Part shown: positions 53,633 through 64,000 of the stretch, piece after piece
How the letters are laid out: each line of letters starts with the position of its first letter
Numbering within the stretch: position 1 is the stretch's first letter
Program-made: the position numbers and the translations under genes
Assembly: GCA_033782935.1 (NCBI GenBank)
Contig: JAWQEG010001385.1
Span: 186,001 to 250,000 of the forward strand
Direction of reading: 5' to 3'
Source: Petrolisthes cinctipes
Lineage: Eukaryota > Arthropoda > Malacostraca > Decapoda > Porcellanidae
Length of the DNA: 64,000 nt
Notes under the pieces: generated by a model
Databases searched by the model: none
What the model saw: the letters and a program-made list of their open reading frames with translations, nothing else
Told to the model about the DNA's origin: nothing

Positions 53633-53845
53633 TTGAAAAAAAGGATGTTGTGTGAACCTCTATCAACTCCATTTAGTCGTACCAAGATGGAGGAGCACAT
53701 CAATGGTGTGCTTCGGGTAATGGAGTTCAACACGGAGCTTTTTGAGTCACTTTTGTCTTCCTACCCTGCTCGTCTTGAAGCTGTTCATGACGCCAATGGA
53801 AGCAACACTGAATACTCACCTTGTCACCATACACCTACAATATAA
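53633..53845 (+). CDS. Unrecognised small ORF, block D copy 4
   Basis: 70 residues, identical to copy 3. No known domain. See 32472-32684. Confidence 0.3.
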   Translation: MKKRMLCEPLSTPFSRTKMEEHINGVLRVMEFNTELFESLLSSYPARLEAVHDANGSNTEYSPCHHTPTI

Positions 53846-53940
53846 TGTGCTACCTCTTGATATTTTCAGTTTTTTCCTATCATGCTTAGGGGGGAGGGGA
53901 GCAATCATTGTTTGCCACCGCTTACATTCAATGTTTTATT

Positions 53941-54018
53941 TCATGTGTGAACAGTTTTGTGTAACGTGAGTTGGGATTTGTCAGAAAACTTTTTACCACA
54001 TTCATTACATTTAAAATC
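53941..54018 (-). other. Extra zinc finger beyond the stop codon, copy 4
   Basis: Intact CNECGKKFSDKSQLTLHKTV, HT, TGA after TAG at 54019-54021, with AATAAA following. Confidence 0.8.
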
Positions 54019-54996
54019 CTATACCCTTGTATGAACTTTTTTATGTTTATTAAGGGTAGATTTCTGACCAAACCTTTTACCACATTCTCCACATTCAAAG
54101 TTCCTCTCTCCTGTGTGTATAAGTATGTGTCGTTTTATTTCACCCTTTGTCACAAACTTTTTACCACATTCTTCACATTCAAAGTTCTTCACTCCTATGT
54201 GGAAATGTATGTGCTTCTTTAGATCACCCATTCTCACAAACTTTTTACCACATTCTTCACATTCAAAGTTCTTCACTCCTGTGTGTATAAGTATGTGTTG
54301 CTTTAGATCACCTTTTCTCACAAACTTTTTACCACATTCTTCACATTCAAAGTTCCTCTCTCCTGTGTGTATAAGTATGTGTTGCTTTAGGTCACCCTTT
54401 GTCAGAAACTTTTTACCACATTCTTCACATTCAAAGTTCTTTTCTCCTGTGTGCATATGTATGTGCTTCTTTAGATCATCTTTTCTCACAAACTTTTTAC
54501 CACATTCTTCACATTCAAAGTTCTTTTCTCCTGTGTGCATATGTATGTGCTTCTTTAGATCATCTTTTCTCACAAACTTTTTACCACATTCTTCACATTC
54601 AAAGTTCTTCACTCCTGTGTGTATAAGTATGTGCTTCTTTAGATCACATTTTCTCACAAACTTTTTACCACATTCTTCACATTCAAAGTTCCTCTCTCCT
54701 GTGTGTATAAGTATGTGTCGCTTTATCTCATCCTTTGTCACAAACTTTTTACCACATTCTTCACATTCAAAGTTCTTCACTCCTTTGTGTATAAGTATGT
54801 GCCTCTTTAGAACAGCCTTTGTCACAAACTTTTTACCACACTCATCACACATAAACATTTTCTTTCCAGTATGAGTCAACAAATGGTGAGTGAGATGGCA
54901 TTTCCTACTAAACTTTTGACCACATTGTTGACAGACCAACTTGTTACACTTCTCTTCTCTGACAACATTGATGGTGTCACTTCCTTCCACCTCCAT
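54019..54996 (-). CDS. C2H2 zinc-finger protein, 11 fingers (block D copy 4)
   Basis: Predicted 325 residues from MEVEGSD: the 17-residue leader and eleven 28-residue fingers. Finger 2 keeps CDECGKKF but has TKAVLKRH in place of CKSDLKKH. Fingers 5 and 6 are identical (RKDDLKKHIHMHTGEKNFEC), showing a recent 84-bp duplication. Finger 9 ends HFHIGVK. The last finger is CGECGKRFGQKSTLNKH, different from the other three genes. The in-frame upstream sequence to 55131 includes the TVWLAALT duplication and is judged 5' untranslated. Stop TAG. Its order among the fingers shows more divergence than copies 1-3, consistent with an older split or with exchange. Confidence 0.85.
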   Translation of the reverse strand: MEVEGSDTINVVREEKCNKLVCQQCGQKFSRKCHLTHHLLTHTGKKMFMCDECGKKFVTKAVLKRHILIHKGVKNFECEECGKKFVTKDEIKRHILIHTGERNFECEECGKKFVRKCDLKKHILIHTGVKNFECEECGKKFVRKDDLKKHIHMHTGEKNFECEECGKKFVRKDDLKKHIHMHTGEKNFECEECGKKFLTKGDLKQHILIHTGERNFECEECGKKFVRKGDLKQHILIHTGVKNFECEECGKKFVRMGDLKKHIHFHIGVKNFECEECGKKFVTKGEIKRHILIHTGERNFECGECGKRFGQKSTLNKHKKVHTRV

Positions 54997-55440
54997 CACT
55001 AACACAGCTTTATTCTGCCACCAATATGACCACTTGGTTAATACTGTTGTCAGGGCTGCCAACCACACTGTTATTGGTGTCAGGGCTGCCAACCACAGTG
55101 TTACTTCATATGAATCTGAAACAATAACCATACCAGTCTTACATCATTTGAAGATTCAAACATTTACTGTAATATTCTGGTGTCAGGATTGTCACACTAT
55201 TACTGGTGTTATCTGAAAGAAATATAACTATATTTTTACAGCAACCAGGAAGGAAATAGAAAGAAAAGAGGGACAGTTGAAGAACTGAAAGCTAGTGACT
55301 GGGTCCGATGGGGTGCCAAAACCCTTCCCTAAAGTATTGGGTGTTTATTGAAAGAATAACAGTTTTGTAGCAGTGTTGCCAGATCCGGCTAGGTCCCAGT
55401 ATTTTGCCCCGGTCATTTCGCGTACTTTACCACGGTCATT

Positions 55441-55715
55441 TCCCGGTAGTCTGCCCATGTTAGGTCCCGGTAGTTTGCCCAGGTTAGGTCCTGGTAGTTT
55501 GCCCAGATTAGGTCCTGGTAGTTTGCCCAGGTTAGTTCCCAGTAGTTTGCCCAGTTTAGGTCCTGGTAGTTTGCCCAGGTTAGGTCCCGGTAGTTTGCCC
55601 AGGTTAGGTCCCGGTAGTTTGCCCAGGTTAGGTCCCGGTAGTTTGCCCAGGTTAGGTCATGATAGTTTGCCCAGGTTAGGTCCTGGTAGTTTGCCCAGGT
55701 TAGGTCCCTGTAGTC
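55441..55715. repeat. 24-bp TTAGG-like minisatellite (block A copy 3)
   Basis: About eleven units. The 121-residue GSLPRLGP frame is an artefact. Confidence 0.9.
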
Positions 55716-55841
55716 TGATGCGGTCTAGGTTAGGTTAGGTTAAGTCAGGTCAGGTAAGGTCAGGCTAATTTCAAAATACCCCATTTGAATATGCCCTATC
55801 TATGAAATGGGGCATTTGCGGAGGAAATGCCATAGAAGAAA

Positions 55842-56269
55842 ATAGTCTTAGAATGGTCTAAATTGGTGGGTAATGAAGGTAGAAATACCGTACTCAATAA
55901 CGGTAATTCTTTCAATATTTACCGAAGTCTTAGAATGGTCTAAATAAGTGGGTAATGAAGGTAGAAAATAGTCTTAGAATGGTCTAAATAAGTGGGTAAT
56001 GAAGGTAGAACATAGTCTTAGAATGGTCTAAATAAGTGGGTAATGAAGGTAGAAAATAGTCTTAGAATGGTCTAAATAAGTGGGTAATGAAGGTAGAACA
56101 TAGTCTTAGAATGGTCTAAATAAGTGGGTAATGAAGGTAGAAAATAGTCTTAGAATGGTCTAAATTAGTGGGTAATGAAGGTAGAAAATAGTCTTAGAAT
56201 GGTCTAAATTAGTGGGTAATGAAGGTAGAAAAACCGTACTCAATAACGGTAATTCTTTCAATATTTACC
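55842..56269. repeat. 44-bp minisatellite with 37-bp motifs (block A copy 3)
   Basis: Eight to nine units, with 37-bp motifs at 55887-55923 and 56233-56269. Some units show GAACATAGTC for GAAAATAGTC. Confidence 0.85.
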
Positions 56270-57064
56270 TATTTTTCCTTTAATTATGGCCCCAAACTAT
56301 CCTCCTACCTCTTTGTATGTATAGAAGGTCATTTAAGTGTTGAAATATAAAGTTACAAGTGATGGTAAATTGTTGATGCTGAACCTGCTGCTTTATTATT
56401 ATTATGGTCAATATTTGTGAATGTCAAATGAGCTCCTTCTTGTTATAATGTTATCATAAAACTATATATATAATAAATATAATATATCTCTCTATATATA
56501 ACTGTGAGTGAATTATTATAATGTCAACATCATATTTTTATATTTTATGTAAGGATATATTTCTATTAATAATGTTAATATTATACACAGTCTCTACATT
56601 GACTTGTATTGTTTATCATCATCAGTGTTGCCAGATGCTGGGAAATTCGTCTGTTTTAGGGAATATTGAAGTACACATAATAGGGACATTATATAAATAT
56701 TGTTCATGAATAAACAGGGAAAGTTCTACCAGACCAAAAAATACCAAAAAGATCGTCAGTGATCAAGAGTAAACAGAGAATTATGAAGGTAAAAAAGTGA
56801 AATTGTAAAGGTAGTGTTAGGGAAATGATGTCAAATAGATCTGGCAACACTAACCATGATGGCCGCCGTACCACAGATCTATACACATAGAGTGATCGAC
56901 CCTGTGTTATTAGATAGGGGAGGAGTGTCACCACAGGCGAGCGCTCTATTGTATAGATATTGTATAGCCTGGCTACTCCCTACAATCTTACACTAAAAAC
57001 CTATTCTAATACATATAAATATATAATACCCGTAAATATCCTAAATAACAATACATATAAAATA

Positions 57065-57725
57065 GGGGTGTTACAGTATTGGTTTGTAAGCACGCAAACG
57101 AAAGAATGTTAGCCTTATAAATGACTTATGGGTGAATTATTTAATTAATTTGTTAAGTAAACTATACAGTGATCATCATTATCTAACTGTTGGATAGATT
57201 TTGTGAATGTGGATACTCAGCTTTTGGGAAATAATGAAGCCTTACAAGTGTGGTTGGTTGGGAAACTAACAAACCAATACCACTGTGGAATCAACCCTAA
57301 AATAATGAAGCCTTACAAGTGTGGTTGGTTGGGAAGCTAACAAACCAATACCACTGTGGAATCAACCCTAAAATAATGAAGCCTTACAAGTGTGGTTGGT
57401 TGGGAAACTAACAAACCAATACCACTGTGGAATCAACCCTAAAATAATGAAGCCTTACAAGTGTGGTTGGTTGGGAAGCTAACAAACCAATACCACTGTG
57501 GAATCAACCCTAAAATAATGAAGCCTTACAAATGTGGTTGGTTGGGAAACTAACAAACCAATACCACTGTGGAATCAACCCTAAAATAATGAAGCCTTAC
57601 AAGTGTGGTTGGTTGGGAAGCTAACAAACCAATACCACTGTGGAATCAACCCTAAAATAATGAAGCCTTACAAGTGTGGTTGGTTGGGAAACTAACAAAC
57701 CAATACCACTGTAGAATCGACCCTT
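57065..57725 (-). mobile_element. GATTCCACAGTGG-family element with seven 71-bp units
   Basis: Collinear with 1805-2245 but with seven instead of four tandem units, alternating GGGAAAC and GGGAAGC types. Confidence 0.75.
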
Positions 57726-57795
57726 AGTTCTTGCCCTGAATACTGAAGAAAACCTATTATCATATACATACATCATCTTCTCTAATTTCCATTGT

Positions 57796-57949
57796 CTATA
57801 TATATATGTCTAGGCTTGTCTTACTTTCCATATCCTTCTTCCATTCTGTAGAGTCCCACGTTTCAACTTTTGCTTTTTTCTGGCTGGGAGATTTACTCTT
57901 TGCTAAAAATATAGATAAGGAAGAAGTGAAAATCATTATATACAATTTT

Positions 57950-57994
<45 letters not shown>

Positions 57995-58850
57995 AGAAAA
58001 GCAACCACTTAAAGAAAAACAAAACTCAACCACAAAATTATTAAAACTCAAAGGGGAGGCCGATGAAAAGGCTATCTCCCCGCCCAACATCTGATCTGAT
58101 CTGTTCTCTCTCTCAGTTCTCCATATCTGATGCCAACTACATTCATCATTTTTATTATTCTTTTCCATTCAGCTCTTTTATTGCATCTTATAATATCTTC
58201 TAATATTGTTGTTGTTGAAGTTCCTCAAGCTGTCTGGCCGAACAGCCCCGTGGTAATTGCCTGGGTGACCAAAGCCGTTCCCAGGAGCTCGCGCCTCTCT
58301 GATGGGGGCGGGGGGATTTTGTGGTGGTTTGGCCCCCATAGCTTCTTGCAGCCTTGAGGGGTGGTCCCACGACGTAGACGCCGCCACTCCAGGACCTCTA
58401 ATATTGTTGTTAATATCTCTTTCTGCCCATTGATAATTAATTTTGTGTACAGTAAGTAGCTTTGCTTTAAAAATTCTTGATGATTTCATACTAGAAGCTC
58501 CAATTTCCCCTCTGAAGGCGGCACATCCTGTACTCTTGTAACCTCCAAGTATATTTCTATACACACCATTTTCTATACATTGCAGTAAAAATAAGTATTG
58601 TTGAAACATTACATCCTTACGTACTCCATTTGTTATGTTAATAGTTGCCTGTTCTTCGCTCTTCAAATGTAAATGCGTTCTGTCGTTATTATATATATCT
58701 GTGCTACTGTAATTTTAATTTATTTTTATTTATTTTCTGTTATTCATGAGTGCCTTTATCAAGTTTCCTCTGGTCAATTGAGTCGAAGGTTTTTTTAAAG
58801 TCCAATGACGTTACTATTATTACAGTTAACTCTCATTTTACACTTGTATA
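57796..58850 (-). pseudogene. LINE ORF2 remnant (palm to C-terminal), internally deleted
   Basis: Minus strand: about 58815 LDFKKTFDSIDQRKL (motif A), about 58640 EEQATINITNGVRKDV (motif B), then directly LLQCIENGVYRNILGGYKST and FRGEIGASSMKS (thumb, about 58580-58470). It therefore skips motif C. A SINE-like insert (58214-58396) follows, then a continuation (about 58195-58060, including EWKRIIKMMNV-type sequence), a (GA)n tract and WKKDMESKTSLDIY. Frameshifts and stops make it nonfunctional. The palm-thumb fusion reads through in one frame. Confidence 0.75.
58214..58396 (-). mobile_element. SINE-like insertion, 183 bp, with 15-bp target duplication
   Basis: TCTAATATTGTTGTT occurs at 58199-58213 and 58397-58411 on either side. 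Read on the minus strand it begins GGTCCTGGAGTGGCGGCGTC, is GC-rich, and ends GAGGAACTTCAACAACAAC, a simple (CAA)-type tail next to the duplication. No coding capacity. It is absent from block A copy 1, which has a single TATTGTTGTTAATATC. An obvious tRNA-type A/B box was not identified. Confidence 0.75.
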
Positions 58851-58975
58851 TTGGGTGTGTAATGTAATGAAACTGTGTACAGAAAACCCTCATTGTACAG
58901 TACACTTGTATATTGGGTGTGTAATGCAGTGTGTGTAATGTAACTGTGTACAGAAAACCCTCATTGTACAGTTCC
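58845..58975. repeat. 57-bp minisatellite, two copies
   Basis: Two units of ACTGTGTACAGAAAACCCTC, against four in block A copy 1 at the corresponding place (6230-6480). Confidence 0.85.
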
Positions 58976-59020
58976 CCTCATTTCTCCCTCCTTCCCTCTC
59001 CCCTCTCTCTTTCATTTTCC

Positions 59021-59055
<35 letters not shown>

Positions 59056-59058
<3 letters not shown>

Positions 59059-59628
59059 GAATAACATCATGTAATTTCCGTAGACTTAATTAATTCATCT
59101 TTTTCACCACATCCAAAAATGTGGGTTTTGGGAATAGGTCAAAAATGTTGTCGAATCCCACATTTGACCTATGGGTGTGCAAGAATAGGTCATATGGGTG
59201 GGGTTGCCAGAAGGGGGGCGAAATTTTCTCCGTTTTCCTCTACGATGCACCGTTTTTGAGTTATGGCCTCTTTTTTGGAAATTTTTTTGAACCGATTTTT
59301 GACCATGAAGATCTATATGGATTTGGATGAAATTTGGAATGGAAGTACAGTTGGTGAATTGGGCGAGAAGGATTTTTTATTTTTTCTCTACGATGCACCG
59401 TTTTTGAGTTATGACCACTTTTTTGGAAATTTTTTTGAACCGATTTTTGACCATGAAGATCTATATGGATTTGGATGAAATTTGGAATGGAAGTACAGTT
59501 GGTAAATTGGGCTAGATAGATTTTTTCATTTTTTCTCTATGACCTTCTGTTCAAAAGTTATGTCAATTTTGGTGTCTCAAAAAACTGACCAAATTATAAC
59601 AATGATAAAAATAATGTTCAAGGATTAA
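59056..59628 (+). repeat. Dispersed repeat B, copy 3
   Basis: As 6568-7160 and 12541-13132, with the left part closest to the first (after the 57-bp repeats) and the right flank matching the second. Confidence 0.85.
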
Positions 59629-59632
59629 TTAA

Positions 59633-60097
59633 GGGGGTGCGGGAATAGGGGGACAGGCTTGGGGGGGGTTTAGGGGGGTGCAGGGGTGTTTGGGGGGTGC
59701 GGGAGTAGGGGGACAGGCTTGGGGGGGTTTAGGGGGGTGCGGCAATAGGGGGACAGGCTTGGGGGGTTTAGGTGGGTGCGGGGGGGTTTGGGGGGTGCGG
59801 GAGTAGGGGGACAGGCTTTCTACCCACCCCAAGCCTGTCCCCCTATTCCCGCACCCCCCCAATCTACCACCCCCAAGCCTGTCCCCCTATTCCCGCACCC
59901 CCCCAATCCACCACCCCCAAGCCTGTCCCCCTATTCCTGCACCCCCCAATCCACCACCCCCAAGCCTGTCCCTCTACTCCCCCCCAAGCCTGTCCCTACC
60001 CCCGCACCCCCCCCAATCCCCCCCCCTCAAGCCTGTCCCCCTACCCCTGCACCCCCCCAGTCCCCCCCCAAGCCTGTCCCCTTATTCCCGCACCCCC
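59633..60097. mobile_element. G/C-rich foldback element flanked by TTAA, copy 4
   Basis: TTAA (59629-59632), GGGGGTGCGGG; right end CCCGCACCCCC, TTAA (60098-60101). Longer arms than copy 3; centre GGACAGGCTTTCTACCCACC at about 59810. Confidence 0.8.
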
Positions 60098-60171
60098 TTA
60101 ATGTTTGAACATGAATAATATTTAATACCAAAGATTCACTCATACAACAAACAACAAAATTAATGTCACTC

Positions 60172-60174
<3 letters not shown>

Positions 60175-60225
<51 letters not shown>

Positions 60226-60402
60226 GTGTTGTGTGTGTGTGTGTGTGTGTGTGGTGCTATGTGAGTAACGTATGTGTATTCCTATATATTTATGAATGAG
60301 TGTGTGTGTGTGTGTGTGTGTGGGGTGAGTGTGTGTTTGTGTGTGTGTTGCTATGTGTGTGTGAGCATTCGTATATTCTCATGACTATGTGTGTGTGTGT
60401 GT

Positions 60403-60447
<45 letters not shown>

Positions 60448-60475
60448 TGGTGTGTGGTGTGGGTGTGGCATGTAC
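60175..60475. repeat. (TG)n tracts
   Basis: Interrupted (TG)n, longer than the block A copy 1 equivalent. Confidence 0.95.
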
Positions 60476-60555
60476 TCACTCGTATCAGTAGACCACCTAC
60501 CACATGCGGTTATACACCTACCACAGATGATGTTCTTGCATATTACATACGACCT

Positions 60556-62037
60556 TCTTTTCCAATCCTTCCCATCCTCTTTCCAATCCTTCCCATCCTC
60601 TTTCCGAATCCTTCCCATCGCCTTTCCAGATCCTTCCCAGACTTTTTCCAATCCTTCCCAGGCCTCTTTCCAATCCTTCCCATCCTCTTTCAATCCTGTA
60701 GGGGACCATGGCCCTGCATCCAATCCTTCCAGCATCCTCTTTCCAACCTTTCCCATTCTTCCTCCTATCCTTCCCATCTCTTCAATCCTTCCAGACTGAA
60801 GCGGGAATTGACGCAATGCTTCCAGTCTTCTAACCTTCCAATCCGCTTTCCAATCCTCCTATTCTCTTTCCAATCCTTCCATTCTTCTAACCTGGCGGAG
60901 TTTAAGGAACCTGGCCACCATTCTTCTACCTTCCCATTCTTTATCGAATCCTTCCATTCTTCTAGAGCCTTCCCATCCTCTTTCCAATCCGCCATTGGGC
61001 TAACCTTCCCGATCCTCTTTCCAATCCTTCCTATTCTCTTTCCAATCCTTCCCATTCTTCTAACCTTCCCATCCTCTTTCCAGGACCTGGAGAGGGAATT
61101 GAAGGCCAATCCAGCCTCTTTCCGAATCCTTCCCATCCTCTTTCCAATCCTTCCCATCCTCTTTCCAATCTTCCCATTCTTTTTCCAATCCTTCCCAGCC
61201 TCTTTCCAATCCTTCCCATTCTCTTCTCCAATCCTTCCCATCCTCTTCCAATCCTCCCATCCTCTTTCTAATCCTTCCCATCCTCTTTCCAATCCTTCCC
61301 ATCCTCTTTCAATCCTTCCCATCCTCTTTCCAACCCTTCCCATCCTCTTTCCAATCCTTCCCATCCTCTTTCCAATCCTTCCCATTCTCTTTCCAATCCT
61401 TCCCATTCTTTTTCCAATCCTTCCCATCCTTTTTCCAATCCTTTCCATTCTTCCTTTTATCCTTCCCATACTTCTCCAATCCTTCCCATTCTTTCTCCAA
61501 TCCTTCCCATCCTCTTTCCAATCCTTCCCATCCTCTTTCCAATCCTTCCCATTCTTCTAACCTTCCCATCCTCTTTCAATCCTTTCCATCCTCTTTCCAA
61601 TCCTTCCCATCCTCTTTCCAATCCTTCCCATTCTTCTAACCTTCCCATCCTCTTCCAATCCTTCCTATTCTCTTTCCAATCCTTCCATTCTTCTAACCTT
61701 CCCATCCTCTTTCCAATCTTCCCATCCTCTTTCCAATCCTTCCCATCCTCTTTCCAATCCTTCCCATCCTCTTTCCAATCCTTCCCATCCTCTTTCCAAT
61801 CCTTCGCATTCTTTCTCCAATCCTGCCCATCCTCTTTCCAATCCTTTCCCATCCTCTTTCCAATCCTTCCCATCCTCTTTCCAATCCTTCCACCCTCTTT
61901 CCAATCCTTCCCATCCTCTTTCCAATCCTTCCCATTCTTCTAACCTTCCCATCCTCTTTCTCCAATCCTTCCCATCCTCTTTCCAATCCTTCCCATCCTC
62001 TTTCCAATCCTTCCATCCTCTTTCCAATCCTTCCTAT
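60556..62037. repeat. 21-bp minisatellite, irregular copy
   Basis: Same unit as 13843-15287, but with many one-base losses (CTTTCAATCC) and short foreign stretches between about 60700 and 61115 (for example GGGGACCATGGCCCTGC and CTGGCGGAGTTTAAGG). Confidence 0.9.
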
Positions 62038-62076
62038 TTTCTCAGCCAAGGAGAATAGGAAAAAGATGGACCCAAT

Positions 62077-62830
<754 letters not shown>

Positions 62831-62996
62831 TATCACACGTGTAACACTCGTAATACACCCCCCCCTCCCTACACCACCCCTACATCCCCCCATACCCCCT
62901 TTAATACACCACCCCCTCCCTACACCCCCTTTAGAATGGTTCACCAAGTTGATTCATTCGAAGCTAATTCATTCGAAGCTGTGGTGTTGGTTGTGG

Positions 62997-63870
62997 TAAT
63001 ACTGGACCAATTGGATTCCCCCAAACTATTCCATACAACAGGATTGATAATATTATATTTATTAATTAATTCTCTTTCCTGACATACTTTGGAGGAATCA
63101 AAGTACTATAAAGGAACCCAGATTTCCATAGGGTAATTGTGGAGCAAACTGATTCCTCCAAAGTGTATTATTCTTGCATTAAGTTGTGTTGCCTGAGATA
63201 CCTTGGAGCACACAAAGTGCTCCAATGTACCAATTAGTCACGGTTGGAAATTATAAATAGAAAATATTCGCTAATTTCGTTAATTAATTGTGTAATTAGA
63301 GAAATTATTATATTAAAATATAGGGAAAATTATAAGGAATTTAATTATATAATAATGAATTCAAAATAATTAATAATAAATGAATTATGAACCAAAACGT
63401 GAACTACATTCTCCACCAAATCATGACGTCATTATACGATAATCAAGGGGGGGTAGGGGAGTGGGGTGGGGGTATTGTGTTAGGGGGGGTAGGGGCATGA
63501 TCGGGAGGGAGGGGGTATGTGTAGAGTGGATGGGGGGTAGGGGGGAGGGGAAGTCAATTCAGTAACCCCCTTTATGGACTGCTATTCAAACATTAATTTT
63601 GAGCCAACATTCTCTCTATAAGTGATGCCAAGTATGGGGAATTTTCCCTAGATATGGGGAATCAGAGGTACCAATGGGGATATTATAGAAATTTCGTCTA
63701 GCAGACCTGGCAACACTGCTCTCTCACTCTCTCTCGACACATACCCCCTCCTTTACACCCCACACCTCTCCCCTACCCTCACCCGCCTTTATTACCTCTC
63801 TCTATCTCTCTCACTCTCTCTCTCCCTCCTTTACACCCCACACCCCTCCCCTACCCTCACCCTCCTCTAT

Positions 63871-63918
<48 letters not shown>

Positions 63919-64000
63919 TAATGACGTCATAATATGGTTTGGGGGAATCAGTTTGCTCCAAAATTACCCTAGAGAGATCTGAGGTCCCTTGTAGTAACTT
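62997..64000. mobile_element. Long-TIR element, copy 2 (cut by window end)
   Basis: Collinear with 16373-17380. The left arm is complete; the right arm is cut at 64000. Confidence 0.75.

Larger units (their letters stand above)
53515..55318. repeat. Segmental duplication block D, partial copy 4
   Basis: Homology to the other D units starts at about TCGGGTCTTGCTAAAGATGC and continues through the small ORF, the zinc-finger gene and the D-A junction. The LINE and hAT parts are missing. Confidence 0.9.

Overview
The window is repeat-dominated genomic DNA of an animal, most likely an arthropod and probably a decapod crustacean. The evidence is indirect: dense long microsatellites and minisatellites, degenerate TTAGG-type (arthropod telomere-like) repeats, many 5'-truncated non-LTR retrotransposons (LINEs), hAT-, P- and Tc1/mariner-type remnants, and eukaryotic AATAAA signals. 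The species cannot be named from the sequence. There are no bacterial genes, CRISPR arrays, rRNA or tRNA genes that I can support. Most long open frames are by-products of tandem repeats that contain no stop codons.

Large-scale layout: two duplicated blocks explain most of the window. Block A (TTAGG-like 24-bp minisatellite, 44-bp minisatellite, terminal-inverted-repeat elements, LINE pieces, foldback elements, (TAC)n tract) is at 1-17500, as a short copy at 45262-46808, and at 55318-64000, where two internal segments (about 3.2 and 6 kb) are missing. Block D (LINE ORF1/ORF2 remnants, hAT remnant, a small plus-strand ORF, and a C2H2 zinc-finger gene on the minus strand) is tandemly triplicated at about 30305-45110 and has a partial fourth copy at 53515-55318. 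Region 17500-29880 is an accessory zone of LINE fragments embedded in (CA)n-based minisatellites plus a P-element-like transposase remnant. Region 46810-53515 is single-copy spacer with two Tc1/mariner-like MITEs, palindromes and a retroelement ORF1 remnant.

Genes: the only well-formed coding genes are four paralogous C2H2 zinc-finger proteins, all on the minus strand, predicted at 381, 157, 269 and 325 aa from the common start MEVEGSD. They hold exactly 13, 5, 9 and 11 fingers of 28 residues. Each ends at an in-frame TAG followed by a further finger in the same frame, intact in three copies and damaged in the second, then TGA and AATAAA. All other protein-like sequence is transposon-derived and broken by frameshifts, stops, deletions or insertions.

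How the parts relate: repeated duplication of block D has amplified the zinc-finger genes together with the transposon relics beside them. Several minisatellites sit inside LINE coding sequence (55-bp, 43-bp and 57-bp units), so LINE debris appears to seed tandem arrays here. Direct repeats of one dispersed family may have driven the large deletion that separates the two long A blocks.
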